Of a stretch of 64,000 nt of DNA, positions 36,241 through 47,495 are shown piece by piece (position 1 is the first letter of the stretch; each line of letters opens with the position of its first letter). Below the pieces are notes generated by a model. The model searched no databases, was not told where the DNA came from, and worked only from the letters and a program-made list of their open reading frames with translations. A program made the translations under genes and the position numbers. Origin of the DNA: Coprinellus micaceus (Eukaryota; Basidiomycota; Agaricomycetes; Agaricales; Psathyrellaceae); NCBI GenBank assembly GCA_951394405.1, contig OX596343.1, forward strand, positions 1,984,001 through 2,048,000, in the 5' to 3' direction.

Positions 36241-36961
36241 CTTGGACAAACTGGAATAGGCCGCAAGACTATTTGGTGTGTGGTGAGGTGCGAAGTACGG
36301 GAACGATTGTGTGCTGGGGATATGTATTAACCATTATCTCGCCCTCATTTTATGTCCGCCCGTCCTCTGAGCAAAGCCAATAAGCCGGGCTTTGATCGTA
36401 AGCGCCCAAACGCGAACTGACGCCCCCATCAAAAGAGACCGAAGGACAAAGCACTGGTCTTACACCTTACGGGGTAACAGTGAGGATCGCCACGCCCCTT
36501 GGTAAACCAATGGCGTGCTGTTGGGTCAGAGCGGGATCGTGATCAAAGCGCTGCGAGCGCGAGCACGGTGTCGTCCCCGAGGACAGGGCAGCGTGTGATC
36601 CAGATCGGATTCCTCCGATGGGCTGCTCGAGCATTGATGAACACCGGCTTCGCGTGTTCAGCTGTAGCAATTACTTGGGCACAGGAGATCAGCAGATACC
36701 ATACGGTGTCAGCACCGCCGAAATGGTTGGAAGGCGCCATGCGAATATCTCGCAAAGGAGAATCACGTCGTACCGTCTCGTCACCTCACGAGGCTGGAGG
36801 CGCGCCCTTCTGATTCATTTTCGTTGAGCGCAAGTCAAGTGCGCCCCTGCGCTCTCACAATTCGGAAAATCGGTCTATTGACAGATACAACTGCATCTCG
36901 TCAATGCCAGAAAAGCTCTACCCAGCCCCACTCCTTACCCTCCTGGCCATAATGCACTTTG
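36241..36961. other. Intergenic, no supported gene
   Basis: Short frames only. The 36500-36830 stretch is open on both strands, but the two readings conflict and neither has a domain. Confidence 0.35.
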
Positions 36962-39900
36962 TTACCAATGTCCCACTGCATTCCCCATGCCCACCCCAAG
37001 CCCCGGCCCTCCCCCAGGCACACACTCATCCCAAAACCTCAGGAAAATCTTGCCCCTCCCAATAACAAGGTCCACCCGATCTCCCTTCCACTCCTCTTGC
37101 GGGCTATACCCTCTCTCATCGCCATTCACCCCGTCCCCACTCCCACTCCTCCGGCACTCCCTTCTGTCGTCGCTACCGGAACCATTCACGGCAGCATCAT
37201 GACCAGCCGAGTCAGACTCAGACGACCTTGGGGTAGGTGTAGGGGCATCACGCCCACTCGCAGTCTTCCTCGGTCTGGGCAGTCGACTGGGCTTCGACGT
37301 ACTGCCCGCCATCCCGCTCTTGCTCTTACTCGTCCTCGACGTCCCATTCCTCTTCACCTTCCCTCCCCCACCAACCCGCTGCTCATGCTCCCGTGCCTTC
37401 GCTACTTCCCCACCCATATTCCACACACCAGAGAATATGGCATCATTCTCATTCTCATCATCATCCGAGAAAAGCGAATCCTCCTCTCCATCTACGTCAA
37501 CAGGCTCAGGCGCGAGACCGAGGCCACCAACGAACCACACCTGCCTCCCCTCGCCATCCCCGGACATCTCCTGCAGCAGCACCGCCATTCGCTGCACAGC
37601 GGGGCTCATATGCACATGTGCGCCCACGCCTCCTTCCTCTGAGACAGAGAGGACAATGACGCTGAGCGGGCCGCGGAAGGTCGTTGGGAGGGCGAGGTGT
37701 ATGGGCGAGGTCGAGGCTATGCGCACGGGATCGACGACAGGATTGTCTTCGTCCGTCAGAAGCGCCCCACGATGAGTCGAGGCAACGGCAGTCGAAGGGG
37801 TCGATTTTGCGTTCGAGGGTCCTCCAGGTGCAGGGAATGGTAACGTCGACGTAGCGCCATCATCCACACCCTCCGCCGAACTCTGACTCGTGCTCGTAAC
37901 CAGAGACGACGGCAAATGGTACGGCCTCGCAGTTGCGTTTGTCGTAATCGAGGCCTTGCTCAGCCTCCTACCCGTCGTTGAGCTCCTTGAGACGCGATTC
38001 GAGTCCGGGGTTCCTGTGAGGGTCCCAGAACCACGCGGGGACGATGCTCCTCCCGTTGAGCTTCGTGACATGCGTTGGTCTGAACCTTTCGCGTCCTTTG
38101 GGGCGCCGTTTTGGTTTGCGTTGGGCAGAGAGCGTTTAGCTGGGCGAGGAGACGTCGGTGGGGAAATCGGAGCCTCGACGATGACGTAGTCCTTCGCATC
38201 GAGTTTGCTCGGAGTACTGTGCTTTTGGCCATGTTCAATTGAAGGCGAAGCCACCGTGCTCGCGATGAGGTAGATTGGAGGGCGGGGGTTGGGGGCGTCC
38301 TGGATTCGATATTCCTGTGTTAGCAGATAGGATCTAATGGAGGGTACCCAATGGAGCTTACAATGCGCGCCACGATGGGATAGACCTCTTCCTTCTCCTC
38401 CTCTTCATTCCCTTTTCCATTCTTCTTCCCCTTCTTATCCTTATCTTTCCCTTCCTTATCCAGTACACCTCGCGCAGACACACTCACGCCAAGCAAGTTC
38501 AACTCGATCTTCGTCGACATGTTCGCCTTCTCCCCACAAGGCTGTGACACCAACTTCACCGTAACATCGATCCCGCCATTCTGAACCTCCAAGACCAAAT
38601 TCTTCTTCTCCATACCGGAACCCGTACCCGCATTGCCAATATACGCGCTATTCCTGGTGGGACTGAGCATCGACGATACCGACAGAATCCCTCCAGGGAC
38701 ACGCAGAGTCGGGTCAATCACAAACGTCCCCGTAATCCACGCTGGACGCGCCGCCGCTCTGAGGGGCTGAGAGACTGGAATCGCCTTCGGTTTCGCAGGC
38801 AAGAAGAGCCTTCCAAGGAGTGAGGGTTGCTTCGGTTTATGCTTCTTGCTCGCCCCACCGGTCTGCTGGACAAGAGGGGAAGACGAGGGCGTCCGCCTCG
38901 AGATCCTAACAAAGTTACTTGACTGGGGCGAGGATACTTGGGATACTGATGATTGCGAGATCTTGGGCTTTGGCGTGAGGAGAGGGGAGGGAATCGCGGG
39001 AGGAGGGACGCGTTTTGGGTGAGGGACTGTGGACGTGCCGGACTTTGTGGTGTTCGCTCGAGTGAGTTCGAGTTCCAGTGGAGAAGGTGGGATAGGTGGA
39101 GCTGCAGATTCGGGGAGGACGCCATACCGCTCGTCAAGCATCCTTTGGGTCTCGTTCGCCATAGCTTGAAGGAGGGCGGCGGGCTCCGTGTCGCATACGT
39201 TCGTACTTCCTGCGGAGGTGTATGGCTGTTGGTTGTGCTGGCTATCGCTATAATCTCGCGGCCCTAGCTCTTCGACAAGTTTGGACCCTGAGCGTGTTCC
39301 AAGGCCTTGGTGAGGCCCATCGTCCCTTGCTCCGTCTTCCCGGCTATCCATGATCTCGCGGAAGAACGACCCCGCCTCCCCAAAGTCTGATAAACTCGGC
39401 GTGCTCTGACCGTTCGCTCGATCGAGCCAGGGAGGGTGCTGCTGCTGGATGCCGTCGTACGCTGGCACTGGGATATGATACGGAAGTTCCGACTCAAGGC
39501 CCTCGTCACCGCCCCCATCATGGGTGGATGCGGCTGACTCGCTGACAACCCTCCGGGACTTGCTCTTGGCCTGTGGGATCTGGGATGAATGCGACTTTGA
39601 CTTCGGCCTGACGCCAACACCCCCCGAGGCCGTCGAGTGGAACGAGAGGGTCGATGCGTTGGCGTCGAGCTGCATGATGGAATGCGCAGATGCCACGGAA
39701 CGGCGGAACGCCTTTGCAGAGATAGTGCCAGGGGAGGGTGTTGGTGACTCGTTGACCTGGGTTGGACGTGGCGTGACCTCTACTCCTGGGTCGTGCACGG
39801 GCTTCCTCCCGACGACGTAAAAGTTTTTGTTCTGATTCGTTCCTCGTCGCTGGACCGGAACCGGGATTCGGCTTTGAGCCTCCATAGACGAGTTCGGCGA

Positions 39901-40200
39901 CGTGAGCACGCTGGGAGAGCTCATCGAGGACTCAATGGCGCGCGCTGGCGTCGTGCTGCTGCTGAACCTTCGGGGTTGTGGGAGGAGGCTAGACCGAGAA
40001 CTCTGCACGCTGTCCCTTTTACTCGCCGTGCTCCGACTCCAGTCGTTCGAGGCGAAGGGGTCCTGGTGATAGGACGTCGAAGAAGGGCGAGAAGGGATGT
40101 GGGAATCGTGCCAGCGAAGAGAACCGTGCCGCGAACGTGGCGCAGGCTCGTTGCTCGACGCCTCATCGAGAGAGGGTAAGTGCAGTGAGTAAGGCCGCAT
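36962..40200 (-). CDS. Large Ser/Pro-rich protein with a DUF7330-like domain
   Basis: Two exons in transcript order, 40200-38362 and 38314-36962, joined by one 47-bp phase-0 intron, encode about 1,063 residues. Residues 1 to about 530 are disordered, rich in Ser, Pro, Arg and Gln (RPSSTSYHQDPFASNDWSRS and similar). A folded part begins at AARPAWITGTFVIDPTLRVP and reads on through KKNLVLEVQNGGIDVTVKLV and STKIELNLLGVSVSARGVL. After low-complexity inserts it resumes with SPIHLALPTTFRGPLSVIVL and a final RVDLVIGRGKIFLRFW. This strand order is that of DUF7330, a beta-rich domain of unknown function found widely in basidiomycetes. Low-complexity inserts (Lys/Glu, Ser/Thr) split the domain. The frame is open to 40428 without a better ATG except 40357, so the start is uncertain. 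Confidence 0.75.
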
Positions 40201-41036
40201 CAGATCTAGAATCGATTTAGCGTACTCTTCTTTGACTACCTCGATGGTCCAATGTACGCGGTTAAAACGCACCTGGGCGACTACCGTCGAGCCTACGCAG
40301 CATCGCCGTCGTGGTTGGGAGCAAAATGCGCTGGGCCAATGCCTGCCAGCGGCCATGTCATCGGCCACGGACAACACGAGCTCTAAAGAACCTGAAGAAG
40401 CCCAATATAAGCTCGGCTTCGATGTCAATTGCTACCAGAGTGAGACCCCCAACAAAACCCTTAGGAGCGTCACAGTGCGGTTCAGAGTTTCAAATTGACG
40501 TGGCTTTGTGTATATGTTTCGGGAGATAGGCTCGCGAGACCAGCAAGGTGAACGTTGAGAGGAATGGCACCACGCCCGAGCTCATCGGACGATTGAGCGA
40601 CGGGAAGCTGATGGCGTCACAGGCGTCCAAACGTTGGTGTTTGCCTGGCATCCCTAGCACCCCAAGAACACGAGCATCGGTCCTAACGCGAGGGATGTGG
40701 GGAAAGAGAAGCAAGAAACGAAAGAGAAAGGGTTGCGGTTTATATGTCGGCAGGAAACCACAATAAACACAAACAATGCGGGCTATCGGGTCCGGAGTTG
40801 CCGGACAACCGGCGAGGTTAAGCGCCCGTGCGCACAAGGCCGGACCCGAATGCGTTTCGGGGCAGATTTATGAAACCTGCAGAGAGAGCCGTCCCCGAGA
40901 CTCGCAAAGAACATCCAATGCCCTGATCGAACAGCTACTATACACAAACACAAGACCAAATGCCAGCTTGGACAACATACGGAGCTCGAGACCATAAGCA
41001 CAGACTCGCAGTCCAACTCCTCAGGACCTAGTCCTA
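40201..41036. other. Intergenic, no supported gene
   Basis: The upstream region of the DUF7330 gene and the 3' flank of the next ORF. No other gene is seen. Confidence 0.4.
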
Positions 41037-41534
41037 TTACCCACACTCGGCGATGCCCCTAATATATGACCCAGCCCCATCTCCCTCCATAGTAGCCCAC
41101 AGGAGGTCATCATAGAACACCCTCTCCCCATACACCGGATCCACATAATTCCAAAGATCCACTCCCTGCTTAGCATGCGCCTCCTTCATCGCCTGCCACC
41201 TATGCTTCGCCAAAATCCTAACACCCTTGTACTTAGGGCCCCCATAGAATCCCTCCACCATAAGAGCTATGATCGTGAGCTCCGAGAGCACCGTGATCAT
41301 CTTGAGGTTGCGTTCCCGAACGGGTATGTTTGCGAAGCCGCGCTGCAGCCCGGGTTCAAAATCTTCGAGAGGTCGGGACCAGGCGGATTCGCCCCAGAGA
41401 TCTGAAATTTCGGTCGTCTCGATGAGCTCTTTAAGCTCGGGGTCAAATTGTGCGAGGTACTCCTCATCGCTTAGGTCTAAGCGATAGCGATCGAGAGGGG
41501 TGGGGCCGTTCGGTGGCCGCTGAGTGCTAGCCAT
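41037..41534 (-). CDS. Hypothetical 165-residue protein
   Basis: Single-exon frame starting at an ATG in good context (GACCATGG), with a TATA box 59 bp upstream. The composition is that of a folded soluble protein: LDLSDEEYLAQFDPELKELI, then MITVLSELTIIALMVEGFY and HRWQAMKEAHAKQGVDLWNY. I do not recognise the family. The clean promoter and open frame make it a likely gene. Confidence 0.6.
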   Translation of the reverse strand: MASTQRPPNGPTPLDRYRLDLSDEEYLAQFDPELKELIETTEISDLWGESAWSRPLEDFEPGLQRGFANIPVRERNLKMITVLSELTIIALMVEGFYGGPKYKGVRILAKHRWQAMKEAHAKQGVDLWNYVDPVYGERVFYDDLLWATMEGDGAGSYIRGIAECG

Positions 41535-41592
41535 GGTCGATCTCGAGAAAGGCGAGTGTTTGGGTAGGAAAGCCTTTCTGTTATTGACCTAC

Positions 41593-41601
41593 CTTATATA
41601 G
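41593..41601 (-). promoter_or_regulatory. TATA box of the 165-residue ORF
   Basis: On the minus strand CTATATAAG lies 59 bp before the ATG at 41534. It is a canonical box in motif and position. Confidence 0.5.
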
Positions 41602-44181
41602 CTGACCAGCCGTAGTCACCACAGCTGCTTTGTCCCCATTGCCTCGTTGGAAAGCGACAGGAAAATGCCGACCCCCTGTGGTTCAACGATCGTTGGCATG
41701 TTGCACAATGGGAAATGAGATATTCACACACCTTCTACTGCAGCCAGTTTCAAGCGTGATGAGTCAATGGGTTCTCATGGTGACACTATATACCGCCATT
41801 GTAAATGCCTATTACTTAGACACGGTACACCCATCCATATAGCAACACAACGGGATTCAGCGGAGCCCGAGTGAGCTCCCGCAAGACGTGAGGTTGTCGG
41901 GCGCTTACGCGAGCGCTTGCTGCCATGACCTGCGCCGAGCAAACCTGGATAAGCTGACCCATCGGATTTAGCCCACTGGGTGGTATAAAATATTTGGGCC
42001 TAGTGGATTATACCTCCACCTTAAGTCGAGGGGTCTTCTCTCGTGCAGGAGGTGTATATATAGGGTGTGAGATTAGGTCCGCCTAATCTTTTGCTCGACC
42101 TTGATTTGGGCGTGTCGGTTTGGGTCACCTTTGAAGGGAGCGTCCCCACTGGCACTATGGTGTTGCTGTCGCAGCTAAGGGAGTTGTAAGAAGCCGGTAC
42201 CGGTACACATAGTTGGCTCGGGATCGCGGACAGGAGTTATGAGTGTGGAGTTCTTGCGATATGTTAATGCGTCCTATTCAGCTACCTCGCTTCAGTTACA
42301 CCCATAGAGAATGATGGATGAATTTACACACTGGGCAGAGAAAAGCGCCCTCGGTGGATCATGGTGGTCCATGGACGAGCCAGGTGCCTGTCACCCGCTG
42401 GTAACCGGGAAACCCTAACCCCAGTCTTGGCCATCACCGTTCTTGATGTCGAGCTCATCTTGAGCTCATCATCGAATGCCCCCCTGTCGTTGCTCACATT
42501 GGCTACGGGCATCCAAAGATCCCTCCCCGCACCACGTATCTCAACCTTCTACCCCGCCAAGTCTCTCTCATCGTTATCCTGGCTCGACAACGCCTTCCAG
42601 CTGCAGGAATAGATCTGTTGGTCGTCAGCGTCGACGAAATCCTCGTCCCTGCTCCGAGGGCGAGCATTCCCCCCGAGATACGCCTTTGCCTCATAAACTG
42701 CACTCGTCTCCCACACGTATCGAGGCTGGGACACGTTGTTTCGCGCGAAAACGCGATCCAATGAGCCGTTACCCGAAACCACGAAATCAACCCAGATCCA
42801 CTGGTCAATACCGCCTTACCTTCCCTCCCTTCTCGCGTTCAACGATGCAGAGCCGGTTTGAGGGGTAAGGCGGCCCTGTGGGCGAACAGATGGACATGAT
42901 CGAGACGCGCACGAGAGGGCAAAGTTGAAATCTAGTTGAAATCTAGAGATGGCGAGGAAGGTGAGGATTGTGTTCTATGGGTGCACGAACGCCATGAAAA
43001 CTGACCTTTCACTACCTCCCACCCTCCCAGTTCACCAACATGCTCGATGATCCTAACCCACAACTGGGCTTCGGCATACATCCTCAGCAGGTCGCCCCGT
43101 ACCACCAATCAACCCGGCGTGCCTCCCACATCCCCTTGGATCGCTCTCCCTGCAATATCAACAGCGATTTAGTTCTACTAAAACACGAATATTCATCCGC
43201 CGTACCCCGCCTTCCTCACTCCCACTCGCTCGCCTTCCTCGATACCACCTTTCCCTAAATCTCTCTTCCGCCTTTGCCCCACGAAAGTCTGCTGGACCTC
43301 GGAAGCTCTCCCTCTAATGCAAGGGGAAGGCAGCGTTGAGTGGGCCGTGGAGGTGACATGATCGGGACGCGGGGTGGACGAGAATGTTGTGTCCGAGGAG
43401 GTGGAGGACAGAGTAGAGAAACGAGTCTTGAAACCTGCACGGTTTGAGCGTATGTGCCGAAGATGACGACGACGACCGACGCAGCGTGGCCTAGATCACT
43501 ATGAAAGGGCGGTGCTCTAACCAAAACGCGAATAGTCATCTGTCCTACCCCACCTCCCTCGCATACCCACTCGCTCGCCTTGCCCGACACCACCCCGCTC
43601 TAGATCTCTTTTGCCTTCGCCCTTCTATCGTGTGCTAGGCCTCGAAAGCAACGCTAACCCAGATAAATATCCTTCGCTCCCGGTCCCTCTTCTCTTTCCA
43701 GCTGAACTACCTCTCTTTCTTCTCCACGGTATGCCCTGGGCTTTGCACTCCACCTCCTCCAAGAACCGGCTATGCATTGTTGCGGCTCAATCTTCGGAGA
43801 CAGCCGACTGAATCATAGTGGCTGGAATTCGTTCACGCACAGGCGATCCATGCGAAAAAGTCGAGTCGTCATGGCTCGCGGACAGTCGGCTTGCCCATCA
43901 GACGGCAAGTCCATGTAAAGTGGGTGCATCGGGCAGTGGCGCCCTCCACTTTAGGCTGTACCCCCCATATCTTGTCTTGTACCTGTCCGTTTTAGGATGT
44001 GCCCTCCAAGGAGGCGCGTCCATGGGAGTGACAGTGGAGTTTCCGCATCGCCGTAGGTGGTCACCCCGAAATGGATGCCAATGGGTACAAGACAACCCAT
44101 ATCACACCTACCTGTGCGGGCCCCGGGGTCCCGGCAGCAGCATCACGCATCACGCCGGCAATCACACATGTGATCACACTC
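41602..44181. other. Intergenic with degenerate direct repeats
   Basis: No supported gene. A minus-strand frame at 42782-42549 (SGNGSLDRVFARNNVSQPRY) might be an exon of a decayed gene. Stretches at about 43158-43300 and 43490-43650 are diverged direct copies sharing CCCACTCGCTCGCCTT. A hairpin, AGATTAGG...CCTAATCT, follows a TATATATAG at about 42053-42091. Confidence 0.4.
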
Positions 44182-44189
44182 CTCGACAG

Positions 44190-44771
44190 CAGTGTTGGTA
44201 TGGTTGAGCCGACCCACGGTCGCTACGACCATCAGTTGTCCGACCATCTTCTCGGACCTACGGTCTGACCATGGGTTGGACCCAAGGCTGATGAGATCAA
44301 ATCCAGAGCTCGTCTGCGCAGTGTGGAGGAACACGTCGCGTCGTGTAAGTAGTTGGTGAATATAAACCTGTGAGGTGCTGGCGGACATAACCCTCAGTGG
44401 ATAGTAAATATTATGTCAGTCTCTAGTCTGTTATCGGCCCCTTCAAACTTGCCAACAGCCTCACATGTGAGAGTATCCTGCAGCTCACCCTCCTCTGCCA
44501 AGCCCTGAAGGCCACCCCTTCCAGAATCTATCCCATTTATCCCAAGACATGGTTCAGAGTAATGCATATGTATTTCAATCCTCGAATTCTCGATCATGGA
44601 AGTCAATGGAGAGTTGATTACAACGTAGCAGGAAATCTAGTTGCTTGTTATGTGACTAAGCCACATGTGGGGACATGGTCGGACCATGGGTCGGACCCAC
44701 TGGGTCCTGCTGACTGTTTCGATCTACCACTGGGTCCGACCATGGTCCGACCCACGGTTGTACCAACACTG
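44190..44771. mobile_element. hAT-type MITE with 8-bp target duplication
   Basis: The 582-bp element starts CAGTGTTGGTA and ends TACCAACACTG. It is flanked by the perfect 8-bp direct repeat CTCGACAG at 44182-44189 and 44772-44779. CAGTG-like ends and 8-bp duplications define the hAT superfamily. Several copies of GGTCGGACC/CCGACCCA lie near both ends, as subterminal transposase-binding motifs do. No transposase frame is present, so it is non-autonomous. Confidence 0.88.
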
Positions 44772-44872
44772 CTCGACAGACACCCTAAAGTAGGCAGCAT
44801 GGCCGTCATTCCAGCAGTAGTTAGGGCAGCGGTTAAGCCCTCTGATGAGCCCCTTCACAAGGGCGAAACTGC

Positions 44873-44965
44873 ATAGTGATGGTCAAGGGTTTTGAAAACC
44901 TGGCAGGTTTGTGGGTTGGGTACATGTGGGTATGGATATGGGTAGATGTCCGTGTACCTGTGGCA
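44873..44965 (+). repeat. Fragment related to the MITE at 52324-52630
   Basis: TAGTGATGGTCAAGGGTTTT and about 75 further bases match, with changes, the reverse complement of 52545-52630. Only one end of the repeat is present. Confidence 0.6.
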
Positions 44966-44977
44966 TTCAGGGCATTC

Positions 44978-45163
44978 AGCAGTGGGGCACTGTGCCCAAA
45001 GGGCAAGATGGGCTGGCTAAAAGTCCAGCAGGAAAGGGCTGGATGGGCCCATATGGGAGGTTGATGGTGGCCCATATGGGCAGGACCTATTCGGCCACAC
45101 TGGGGGACTGTGGGTATGCACAGGGATTGGATCAAAGGGACCAATGGGGGATATTGGCCATGA
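44978..45163 (+). repeat. Dispersed repeat, inverted copy at 63146-63350
   Basis: The block starting AGCAGTGGGGCACTGT is about 80% identical by eye to the reverse complement of 63146-63350. Frames over it (such as CWTFSQ...SAPLLN) are repeat-derived, not a gene. Confidence 0.7.
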
Positions 45164-46076
45164 TGGGCACTGCTAAAAATCATTGTCATGGCATGAGGCA
45201 GGACAGGGCCCAAATTAGAAGCCCCATGGAGATGGGGGAGAGTTATGTGTTCTCCAGCGTGTGTCAGCCTGCATGTGTGATGACCAATGGAAATGGGTAG
45301 CACGGTCATGATCAGCATGTGTGATGTTTGTGCAAGCTTGGTTTTCTGTGCCTGTAACTGCCAGTTGTTTGGAGATGGTGGGATGTGAGCATGAGGTGGG
45401 CGGATATGGGAGGATGGGGCTATGGGTGCCAAAGGGATGCTAGCAGGGCTTCTAGGGTAGGCCGGATTTCCATGGCCAAAGACAGGGGGCTCAAACCTCT
45501 ACCTCTGTTTCACAGCAGCAATTCTCTGCAGAAATTGATTGTCATCTGCTTAAATCAAGGTCTACGTTGTCTCCTGTCTTTTATAATCACGAGGCCCAAT
45601 TGCACATCAATGATTTGCCTGATTCTGGGAGCCACCCCAGAGTACCACTATAAACCCACCTTCCATCGAGATTCCCTGCATACAGCTAGTGTTGCTGAGC
45701 TGGTAGAGCTATATGGACTTGGATACCTGATCAACCTTGTAGAAATTCAAATGGAGGCATATTCTGCTGAGGAAGCTGCAAGTAAGTTGTGGAACCCTCA
45801 AGCGGGGTGTATTTCATCCTAGGATATCTCCTGTGAACTGGTCTGACCGATCTCTACTGTGCTGATCCATAGGAATATGTCTTAGATGTTGGGCATTAAA
45901 CACTGTAACATAAAGCCAGCTTATCTTCTAACAGGTTGAGAATTGAGTATCAGTACATTGAGGGTGGCAAGGCATTTAGCTAGTGCCTCGTCTGGGGAAT
46001 TTTGGCCTACCTGTAGACTACAGGCAGGTATGGACCACACTAGAGGATCAAACAATGAACAGGGGATTTCAGCAGG
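45164..46076. other. No supported gene; possible coding relic
   Basis: A plus frame around 45650-45800 reads SVAELVELYGLGYLINLVEI and looks once-coding, but it has no start or partner exon. The rest is unremarkable repeat-like DNA. Confidence 0.35.
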
Positions 46077-46465
46077 TGTTACATTTAGTTTCGCGTACTA
46101 TATCTTTTACCCCTATCTTTTTATCTTTCAGCAGCTATCTCTTCCTTTTATGTAATATAGATTATCTCTTTCACTAGCGCTAGACACCCATTCTTTTATG
46201 ACTCGTATTGTATGACTCATTTGGCACAGCTTTGCACAGTTTGTATGATGTATATAGACACAGTCTTGCGCAGTCTTGCGCAGCTTCATTTTACTCAGCT
46301 TGCACGGTTCTGCTTATTTATATGCAGTCTGGCGCAGCATTCCGTAGTATACGCAGCCATGCTCTGACTCAGCTCGGACTCGTAGTGACTCATAGCGACT
46401 TGTACCTCTCAGTATATATACTCTTACTACATACCGATGTACTTTAGCTTGTTATCCTTGTATCA
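46077..46465 (+). mobile_element. LTR (long terminal repeat) fragment, plus orientation
   Basis: It begins with TGTTACA and has promoter-like TATATATACTC near 46414, then CGATGTACTTTAGCTTGTTAT. The same landmarks in the same order lie on the minus strand of 62795-63145. The 3' border is not certain. About 450 bases downstream could be leader or gag remnant of the same retrotransposon, but no frame is intact. Confidence 0.65.
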
Positions 46466-47391
46466 ACCTTTGTGACTACCCTCATCCTACTCTCCCGTTT
46501 CCCCTCTCTACGATACCCGGTGGAAACCGAAGCTCAACCACCATTCTAAAACTCGCACATATCAACGACATCCAGCAACTCTTAGACACCACGAAAGACC
46601 TCATCCTCTAGAAAGATCCCAACGAAGAGAATAACCAAAACCACAACGACTGCACCTACAACTTACAAAGAATGGAGAGAAGTGATCGTCGACATCACCC
46701 CCGACTCAAGACGTGACGTACGGCCACCAAACCGCACACACTGGTAGAACAACTACGATCGCCGATATCGAGTGTACCAGAGATTGACCAGATAGAGCTG
46801 ACTGTTGGAGACACCCCAACCGAGTCGCAACAGCAGGTATGCCAAATACCTTACCAGGAAGCTCAGTTGTTGTCCCTGAGGAAGGACAACCAGTGCCAGC
46901 ATCCTGTCTTCCACGGGAAGGGTAGCATGGGGGACTCAAAATTACTCAGGCACCTGAAACCCTTCATGCCCTCAATGGTGCCTTGGCTGCCAAGTTTTAT
47001 GATGGAGAGATTCTAGCTTGACAAGGGAGGTTCTATTTAATATTCTTTCTGTGATATGTGCAAATGAGTGGAGTGCAGCAGGTATGACCCCCCCAAGCAG
47101 CCTCCTTCTCTGCCTACTTGGCACTGCAATGGACTGTTAAGTGAACCAGAGCAAGATAGTCCAGTGGGAAAGCAATATACAGAATATGCCTCTTCACCCC
47201 TTGTTGCTGATGAGCATGCTGAGTCACAGTGGGCTCCTCCCAGGGTCCTGAAGACTAGAGCGGATATGGGTGCCTATATCAACAGGGAACTATATCGCCC
47301 TACAACACTTTTATTCCACTGTGACTGGATTATTCAACTGATCCTAGCTACTGAGACCAGGAGACCCCAGTCTAAATGCTGCCTTCACCCA
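46466..47391. other. Possible retrotransposon leader and unrelated relics
   Basis: 46480-46960 follows the LTR and may be its leader and gag start, full of stops. A plus frame at 47068-47394 is of unknown origin. Confidence 0.3.
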
Positions 47392-47495
47392 TAATGCCCA
47401 GTGAAAAGTGACTCAAGTGACATCAAGCCGGGCCAAAGCCATCAAACCGCGCTTGAGTGGATCCAAGTGTAGAGGAACTAACCTAAAAGCTACTA

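Noticed and set aside
36959..37642. 227-codon plus-strand frame
   Set aside because: It lies opposite the DUF7330-like gene, whose minus-strand frame splices well; the plus frame is a Pro/Ser/His-rich shadow.
42549..42808. Minus-strand frames around SGNGSLDRVFARNN
   Set aside because: Possibly a decayed exon, but no start, stop context or joinable exon was found.
44833..45432. 199-codon minus-strand frame rich in His and Pro
   Set aside because: The same reading recurs in the inverted repeat near 63150-63360, so it is repeat-derived.
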